From Eleginops maclovinus (Eukaryota > Chordata > Actinopteri > Perciformes > Eleginopidae): DNA of 64,000 nt. Below are positions 57,255-64,000 of this stretch, piece after piece. The stretch spans positions 18,654,261 through 18,718,260 of the forward strand of contig NC_086360.1 of the NCBI RefSeq assembly GCF_036324505.1, given 5' to 3'. The translations under genes were made by a program, and so were the position numbers. The number at the start of each line of letters is the position of its first letter. Positions within the stretch are counted from its first letter, which is position 1. The notes beneath the pieces were generated by a model. It saw nothing but the letters and a program-made list of their open reading frames with translations. It did no database searches and had not been told where the DNA came from.

Positions 57255-57600
57255 AAATAATAATAATAATAATGACTTGGATTTATATAGCGCCTTTCAT
57301 AATACCCAAGGTCGCTTCGCAAAGTGGGAGGAGGGAGGTAGAGGGAGGTAGAGGGAGGGGTGGGGGGTTAGGGAGGATAGGCAAGAGAGAAGAGGTGTGT
57401 TTTGAGGTGCTTTTGGAACTGTGTAAGAGACGTGGCAGAACGGATATGAGGGGGCAGAGTGTTCCAGAGGGTAGGGGCAAGTACACAGAAAGCCCTATCT
57501 CCAAAGGTTCTGAGTCTGGTGCGAGGAGTGGAGAAGGTCGGTGATGTACTGGGGTGCCAATGAGTGAAGTGGTTTGTAGGTGAGGAGGAGGATAAGAAAA
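57255..57600 (-). mobile_element. LINE 3' fragment (L2/CR1/Rex group)
   Basis: On the minus strand a frame reads RLRTFGDRAFCVLAPTLWNT then LPPHIRSATSLTQFQKHLKT, the C-terminal end of reverse transcriptase in L2/CR1/Rex-type LINEs, and stops near 57368. A short 3'UTR with GGCGCTATATAAATCC and a terminal (ATT)n (plus (AAT)n at 57255-57273) follows. Only the last few hundred bases are present, the usual 5'-truncated insertion. Confidence 0.75.
57326..57374 (+). other. G-rich tract with quadruplex potential
   Basis: Six or more GGG runs separated by short loops (GGGAGGAGGGAGGTAGAGGG...), inside the LINE 3'UTR. Built on a short tandem AGAGGGAGGT. Confidence 0.75.
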
Positions 57601-57910
57601 AAGAGAGGAAGACACAAGCTGTACATATTTTATTGCAACGTAATAATAACATAACAGGTTTTATTACATTATATTACAAATATCTTATGTACAAACGCAA
57701 TGTGCTGCATCTATTGACATCAACATACCACTAAATGTATACAGTAAATACAGTGCTTGATTCATACAAGCAATTTGGTGGTGCTGTTCAAGCAATTCAA
57801 GAGAACTTTGAAGTGAGTGTACCTCCACAAATTCTGGTGGAGTTTTGTTATTCATTCTATTAGATGCATAAGCAGACCATTGATAGAGTCACGTATTGCT
57901 ATCAACAGTT

Positions 57911-58473
57911 TTTATTTGTATGTAAGAAAAGTAAATGGTACTGTTTTTATAGTACATGTATTTGTAATTTACAATACTGGCCAGAATATCGACTTTGTAT
58001 AACAAGTCAATAAATGCTACTGTTCCTATAAATAACACTTTTGAAAAATGCATTTAGAAGGAAATTAAAGTCACTGGATACATTTCCTGTGTCAACCTCA
58101 TTTGCTCTTTACTGCAAAAAACAACTTTTAGTATACATATTTAACATATAACGTAGGGTTCCTATCTCAAGGCTTTAAAACTGAATTATTGTAATGTTTC
58201 CATGTCAATTTAGGTTTGTGATGTTTTGTCACAGTTTTTCTAAAATCAAAGACATCTCCTGAGCGACAATTGCGTCTTAAAAGGGAATACTACAGACGGA
58301 ATAACATTGCACCACGTGTGCACAAATTTGACATCATCCTGATGCTTTGATATTGCACTTTCAACATCGTCTGTTTCTATGTAGTGTGGTGTGCTGCCAC
58401 TCCTTTACACAAAAAAGATTTAACGTTTTAGTTTAATGAAAGATACAGTACAGTTTGTGTGCTCATTGAATGC
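57911..58473 (-). other. angptl2: angptl2 3'UTR (inferred)
   Basis: On the minus strand the first AATAAA after the stop lies at 57916-57911, giving a 3'UTR near 0.56 kb. Further signals lie at 57665-57660 and 57633-57628. Confidence 0.45.
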
Positions 58474-58673
58474 TTAGTGGAAGGTGTTTGCGTTTGGACG
58501 GATCATCATGACCACTTTCTTTAGTGAATAGGCTCCTCCTCTGAACTCTGCCCAATAGACTCCATCTTGGTAGCGGCTCCGGTAGTGTCCCCCTCTGTAC
58601 CAAACTCCATTCAAGTTTGAATGGGCACAAGAGTTGTACCACCAGCCTCCCTTTTGGTAGTGGGCGCAATTGC
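58474..58673 (-). CDS. angptl2: angptl2 coding exon 4 (end of fibrinogen-like domain)
   Basis: Acceptor TTTTTCTAG. Encodes NCAHYQKGGWWYNS through VYWAEFRGGAYSLKK to the stop TAG/TGA region at 58474-58476. The boundary splits a Gly codon. Confidence 0.95.
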
Positions 58674-61600
58674 CTAGAAAAATAGGAAAGAATAACCAAA
58701 CTGTGAGGCTGCGTGGATAAACAAATGATGCATTTAACACATTTTTCATCATTGGCTTTAAGCTGCCAGTGTGTCCAGTTTAATTCTTTCAAACATGTTA
58801 TTTTTACCTGTGTATGCATCATGGTCTCTGTCCAGTGTTGTGAACTGTTTGCCATTATGCCAAGTGAGGGAATCTCCAGCGTTGCCATGATAACGGCCCA
58901 CCCTGAGCTTGTAGAAGTCGGCCTCAGGCTCCACTCTGAAGCTGGCGTACTCTGCAAAAGTCTTCCTGCCAGACCAGTCCTCCAGCGTGACCAGCAGTTT
59001 GTAGTTTGCCTGGTTAGTCAGCCAGTATATGTTCTCCAGACCCAGCCAGTACTCGCCATCAATATTGCCAAAGCCTTGCTGTGAAATTCAGAGAAAAGAG
59101 TAACACAAGCAGATAGATTAGGCAATACTTTCTGAATGCTCTTTGAAAAGCTTAGCTTGGATGTCATGAGGATATTTCAGGGTCGCTGCCCATGTTCTGG
59201 ACATAGTTAAGAGATTAGTTCTCATACAGGGTTGTTTATTGTCAAGGAACATTATTATAAATGGTCCTTGTGAGTCAAGTTTATAGCTAGCATCGGGTGT
59301 CCAGTTTTTCACTGTTATTTTGTTATTGGAAACAGCGGGAAATAGTGTTTAAAATATAAGGTCTGACACACTTGATCCTGCCTCATTGCTTTGTTCTGCC
59401 TTTTGTCATACTGTCAGTGGATGTGTGGTATCCCCTGCCCTGCACATGCTTTGAATTATGGAAACACCCCTTCTGATGAGTGTATGAATACATCTTAAGA
59501 TCTCGTGTGGTTTTAAGATTGCCGTAACAGTTTTGGAAAGTTTTCAATTGTTGACCTTAGCTGAGATTTAATCAAGACGCTTGTGAATTTATGGCCAACA
59601 AACACATGTTAACCGGTGAACTGCTCCCCACTGTGTGAGGGTTTTATCTGGTAACCGGTGATGCATATCCAGAAAATAAGGTTATTTTTCCAGAACATCA
59701 AGAATGCTGACACAGCCAACTAAGGTGACATTCAAGTCCATTTTGCCCACACTTTTTTGATTTACTGTGAACTCATTCACAAAGACCAACTGATGCTGCT
59801 GGAACTAATGAGTCATGGCTGTGGTGGCAGTGCCTGAGGCCTTTACCACATTAAACACTTTGAGAGCTCAACAATTACCTATTCATCACTGTTTCACATC
59901 TGGATAGTGGCACAACGACCTATATACGCCACCTGCTTCCCTCCAAACTATTAGGTTCTTGATGTGGTGTGAAGTTGTCGCACCTTGTATGTCTCCCAGT
60001 TCCTGAAAAAGTTGACAGAGCCGTCCACCCTCCGCTGGATCACAGTCCAGCCACCTGGATCATGTCTCTGGTCACACCACACCTGCATAAGTCGGTTAGC
60101 ATTCTCTGGCTTCACCAGATACATGCCGCTGGTTGTGTGGCCGTCTTCTAGAGCCTGCAGACAATCCTTAAAGGGCCCTAAATAAAACAATTACAACAAG
60201 ACATTTATAGCATGCAAATCCATTTAGTTACAAATTAATCCTTAAAGTTAAGAAAAAGGAAATGCAGGAAAGCCATAGTGACACAAAGAGTTATAGGGAA
60301 TCCCATTTGTCAGCAGAGGCTCCTTTAACAGTGGAATTGACTTTGGCTGATCCTCTCAAAAGGGAAATGGCTGCCGTCTATCCAGCCAAAAGAAACACTG
60401 GCATGAGGGCAAAGGGAATCCTGACTACTGAATGTTGAAAAACTTGCAACAACGTTTAATCATAAGGGATGCAGTGCAGGATTATTATTATTATTATTTT
60501 ACTTTCACTTAGGTTTTTGTACTTTATAATACTTAGACACATCATTTTTGTTGGACGAGTGCATATTAAGGCTTCAACTCCTGTTTTGTACAGAGGATTT
60601 CCTGGATTTAAGTTACTTATGACAGCTTGTAAATCCGTTCCTAATCTCCACTTTTCTGCCTGAACTTTCAAGATTGTGATAAGGTGTGTCAAGTAACAGG
60701 ATTTCATTTTGGCACTATGAAGATATATTTCCCAAGAACTTTCAAAGAAAAATGTTATTCACAGCATCAGCCTGTGCTCTGCTGCAGAGCAATCGTCCAT
60801 GCTACAAATCTCTTTTTTTATTTGACTTTGCAGGTCAAGTCTGTTAAATCTAATTTGCCGGTGCCATTATGATTTTACCCTGAAAACCAGACGTAGTTGA
60901 TATGGAAAAACACTTATGGCACTACTGGCTCCACTGCTTCAATTGGCTGTGAAAGTGTTTAAGTTCTCAAGATTTCACACTTGTGTGGTTTGCCAACTGG
61001 CCTGGAATTCAAAGTGTTTAAATACAATGAAAAGAAATGAAAAGAGACCAGGGGGTCAAACAAAGTGGTAGAGGTGAGGGGTGCATCAACAGTTTGCAAG
61101 AGATAAAGAAAGAGGAGGTTTATGAAAAAAGAAACAAAGCACATCATTTATAATATGTCAGTAGCTCCCGCTCAACTGAGATGCCAAACAAAGGAATCGT
61201 AAAAGTGTTCCCATAATGTTAAAAGGTAACAGTTTCAAGTCTGTTTTTTTTATTATAAATCGCTGTGGATGGTATCTGTCTCTCTGCCATCCATTTGCTC
61301 TCAGGAATGTCTGTTGAGCAGATACAAGCCAGAGAGCTGCCCTGCCCTGCCCTGCTCTGTTCTGCCTGATAAAGTCTGCAGCCTTGGTGGAACATATGAC
61401 TGTTTCTAGCCTGGTGCAACTGGAACAAATGACATCATTGACTCTCGGTAGCCTATCTTTTTCTTTTCATACTAAACCCCCCTCGCATATTTTCTTCACT
61501 CTTCATCCCTAGCTCTTTCAGGTCTCTCTCTTTCTCCCTCTATTCCTACATTGTTTGCAGCTCTCTGTTCGTGTCAAGGGTTTATGAAACTTTTCGGGTG

Positions 61601-63155
61601 TTAGTTGCAAGGCTGAGGGCAGGAAATGACTTGCCTCCTTTTAAAGATTCCATACAAAGGCTACCGTTCACATACAGTCTTTTGAAAATGGCAAGCAGTA
61701 GCTCAAAATGTCAATGGAAAAAGCTCCCACTAGTCAATTTGGGAATGTTTTCTTTTTTCTTTTTTCCACCATTTTAAAACGAGTCTCAACTAAAAGGGAA
61801 CAACAACAGACCAGTCACTGCAAATTATACCAAAACAACCGTCACATACATTCTAAAGCATTATCGTCCACAAACATGTGTTTAGGTGTCCCACGGGCTT
61901 AGATCCAGCTATCCATTCAGACACATGTATTTAACCTGCTAATATGCTCTGTGTTATTGTGTGGGTTGAATCGTGGCAATTAGATGATATGCATCTCAAA
62001 AGGTTTCAGACAACAGCGTTTCTGTTCTCACTAAAAGCCCTTTGCCCTGGGAATGTGTGGGATATATTTAAATTGGCAGAAATGAATGGAAGAATGGGTA
62101 CTTGGTCTTGCCTCGTGATTAATGATTAGTAGCTTCATAACAACGTTATACCAGACACACAATACCTGGTTTGTTTTCACAGTTTGTGGTGGCAACTAGT
62201 AGCTTATTGAGAACATCAAAAATAGAATTTGGAAATGAAGTGTCTTTATTTCGAAGTAAATATTAGACTTACCAGAGGGCTTGTCAGTGGTGGACGGGCT
62301 GTGTGTGCCAGTGGGCATTGTTGGAAGAACCGGTTGAGATTTTTGGTCACTCTGGATCTCGTTGCTGATTGGTTTGGTGCTTCTTGGTGCAACAGGTGGC
62401 TGATAAGGCTTGTTTAGAGGTGGTGATGGTTGAGGTGGCTGAGGCCGTGGCTGGGGCTGGGGGACGGGCACATGACGAGGGGGAGGGCGACTCTGGCACT
62501 GCTCCTCCAACAGGGCAATAAGAGTTGATTGGTTGTTGGCCAAAGAAGCCAAATGTTGGTACTTGTGCTCAAGATCTTTGTATCGACTGGTGAGCTGTGT
62601 CATCTCAGAGGTTTGGTTCAGGATCTTGTTCTCCATCTGAGCCAACTCAAGAGCATTGTCTCTCTTCCTGATGATCTCATGGAGCAGCTGCATGTACAGC
62701 TGAGTGACTCTGGAGTTCATGTTTCGGCTCTCCTTCCTAAGAAGCTTTACCTCATTGACAATACCTCCGTCCACCTCAACCAATTGCTGCAGGGTCTCGA
62801 TTTGCCTCTTCTGTTTCTGTAGCTCCACATTCAGCAGCTCTAACTCCTGTTTGTTGACTCGATTCTCCAACATGGCCTCCGGCTCCTTGGAGTTGACACA
62901 GATGGCGCCGGTCACTTTTTGCTGAGGTACAATGAAAGTGTAGGAGCACTTGTCCTGTGGCAGCTCAACTGGAGCCCGCTTGCTCCTTCCAGCATACAGA
63001 AACTCTCTCTCTAAATCATCCTCACTACTCTGAAACTCTTGGGTTTTCCCCCCGCCATTCTTAGTGTCCGACGGACTTCCCTGAATTTCCTGGGCACCAC
63101 AAGCTAGTCCATAAACAAGAAGGAGCCCCAGCAGGACCATTGAAGGGGGCTCCAT
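58474..63155 (-). CDS. angptl2: angiopoietin-like protein 2, complete coding region
   Basis: A secreted glycoprotein; family members act in inflammation, vascular and tissue remodelling through integrin alpha5beta1 and other receptors. Four coding exons join in frame: 63155-62273, 60177-59984, 59078-58808 and 58673-58474 (515 residues). Order: signal peptide (about 1-20, hydrophobic VLLGLLLVYGLACG); coiled coil (about 94-220); Pro-rich linker (221-295); fibrinogen-like domain (about 296-515) ending VVMMIRPNANTFH. The calcium-site region DRDHDAYTGNCA and a QKGGWWYNSCAHSNLNG block are intact. N-glycosylation motifs are at Asn180 and Asn208, positions kept in mammals. Human ANGPTL2 is 493 residues; most of the extra length is in the N-terminal spacer and linker. 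In teleosts two copies may exist and I cannot say which this is. Confidence 0.96.
58674..58807 (-). other. angptl2: angptl2 intron 3
   Basis: A 134 bp intron, GTAAAA to CTAG. Confidence 0.93.
58808..59078 (-). CDS. angptl2: angptl2 coding exon 3 (fibrinogen-like domain, centre)
   Basis: Acceptor TTTCACAG, donor GTAAAA. Encodes QGFGNIDGEYWLGLENIYWL through FTTLDRDHDAYTG. 271 bp, ending one base into a codon. Confidence 0.95.
59079..59983 (-). other. angptl2: angptl2 intron 2
   Basis: A 905 bp intron, GTGCGA to CACAG. Nothing else is recognised in it. Confidence 0.9.
59984..60177 (-). CDS. angptl2: angptl2 coding exon 2 (start of fibrinogen-like domain)
   Basis: Acceptor TTATTTAG, donor AAG|GTGCGA. 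Encodes PFKDCLQALEDGHTTSG through VKPENANRLMQVWCDQRHD to FFRNWETYK. 194 bp. The donor has a weaker GTGCGA instead of GTRAGT. Confidence 0.95.
60178..62272 (-). other. angptl2: angptl2 intron 1 (within coding region)
   Basis: A 2095 bp intron. It contains an (ATT)n run at about 60480-60499. No nested exon of ralgps1 is recognised on the plus strand. Confidence 0.85.
60480..60499 (+). repeat. (ATT)n short microsatellite
   Basis: Six to seven ATT units in angptl2 intron 1. Confidence 0.9.
62273..63155 (-). CDS. angptl2: angptl2 coding exon 1 (signal peptide, coiled coil, linker)
   Basis: 883 bp. Start ATG at 63155-63153 (MEPPSMVLLGLLL); a second Met at residue 6 could also start a shorter signal peptide. 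Donor CTG|GTAAGT. The linker is rich in Pro and Gln (PVPQPQPRPQPPQPSPP). Confidence 0.95.
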
Positions 63156-64000
63156 GGGTCCAACTCACCAAAACCTAAGGAGAATGTGGAAAACATGGTT
63201 GGATTGTTACAGAAAAAAAATGTTGTTGCTTGTTTGCAATCAGAACACTGTATGAACATAGCTTTTCAAAAAAATGTTTCCGTTATTAGAATTTAAAGCC
63301 TTCGGGTTTTGGCTGCATGCTCATTTTAACAGGGCATCAATGGGGTCCTTCACAGCAAGGCTGATTGGGACCAGAAGAAGGCTGCCCATCAGGTTTCACT
63401 GGTCCTATACTTCATTACCTGTCAGGAGCTGACAGGCACAGAAGCCCTAAACATACACACCTCAACCTAGACAGGGCTGGAGGTCATTATGTTCCAAAAA
63501 TATGGGCTACCGAAAAAGATCTGAAAGAGAAATGCTCACTTGCTGAGCGCTCCAGTGACTGCTATGACTTTCCATGACAGGAAACACGTTATTTCATGTG
63601 TAATATATAAATCAACCTCATGCTTGCTACACCGTAAGCATCACTTCTGGCATAAAACATACACTGCTGTTTTCCCCATGGCCTTAAAGTGTAATTCATT
63701 GAATACATCTGGTCTTCATTTTGGATTGTTTAAATCAGTTTTCCACTATCAAGAGTATACAGTACATGTTGTTTGAAAGTTACTAATCACCCCACTGCTC
63801 CTAAACAAAATATTTCTTCTGTCCAATGATGTGCTGATCTCTTCAGTCAGTTAGATTGCTGTTAGGGGGGAATGTGTTTAGCTTAGTTTGTTGGCTCCGA
63901 TTTTCTTTGGGCAAATGCCACTGCTTGTCGTTGACATACAGAAATGCTCCTATCTGCTCCCTTCTGCAGGCCTGGACATCTTTGCTTATGGAAAATGTGA
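63156..64000 (-). other. angptl2: angptl2 upstream: 5'UTR end and likely intron
   Basis: On the minus strand CATTCTCCTTAG at 63186-63175 is a good acceptor, so the 5'UTR of the coding exon probably starts at 63174 and a non-coding first exon lies further right, in or beyond the window. No promoter is visible. The open frames here are unrecognised. Confidence 0.5.

Overview
The window looks like vertebrate nuclear DNA from a ray-finned fish, most likely a spiny-rayed (percomorph) teleost. The evidence is GT-AG spliced genes with compact introns, AT-rich intergenic DNA, very long dinucleotide arrays, and a repeat set (BEL/Pao LTR element, tRNA-derived SINE, L2/CR1/Rex-like LINE tail, TTAA-flanked MITE) of the kind familiar from such genomes. 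There is no prokaryotic gene organisation. Most open frames are chance frames in non-coding DNA.

Three protein-coding genes are supported. (1) The 3' half of lmx1b, plus strand, five coding exons from 2218 to 5773: acidic linker, complete homeodomain, glutamine-rich stretch and conserved C-terminus. The LIM-domain exons lie to the left, outside the window. (2) zbtb34, plus strand, one intronless coding exon at 40794-42320: BTB domain and three C2H2 fingers. Possible untranslated first exons lie near 33.9 kb and 39.6 kb. (3) angptl2, minus strand, four coding exons from 63155 down to 58474, a complete 515-residue secreted protein with coiled coil and fibrinogen-like domain. The order lmx1b - zbtb34 - angptl2 matches the human 9q33.3 block (LMX1B - ZBTB43 - ZBTB34 - RALGPS1 with ANGPTL2 nested inside it), but I see no zbtb43 and recognise no ralgps1 exon. 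This would fit one of two teleost genome-duplication copies that has lost neighbours.

Layout: 1-6.8 kb, lmx1b 3' half with 3'UTR; 6.8-33.8 kb, a 27 kb gene-poor interval with a 720 bp TTAA-flanked MITE, old TAGC-rich repeats, a (GT)77 and a (CA)57 array, a SINE with 18 bp target duplications, a (TTCC)51 array and several stretches that look like conserved non-coding elements; 33.3-33.4 kb, a (GT)n(GC)n tract just upstream of the likely zbtb34 promoter; 33.8-46 kb, zbtb34 with a long 3'UTR; 51.0-55.1 kb, a 4.1 kb BEL/Pao retrotransposon with about 98% identical LTRs and a 5 bp target duplication but with most of gag and the integrase core missing; 57.3-57.6 kb, a LINE 3' fragment; 57.9-63.2 kb, angptl2.

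lmx1b and zbtb34 encode nuclear DNA-binding regulators and angptl2 a secreted signalling protein. They share a conserved neighbourhood rather than a pathway. I found no clearly new biological system. The best leads are the internally deleted but recently inserted BEL element, several exon-like or promoter-like orphan signals (23.3, 31.1 and 48.1 kb), a 115-codon open frame at 16.3-16.6 kb, and the non-coding stretch near 30.1-30.5 kb.
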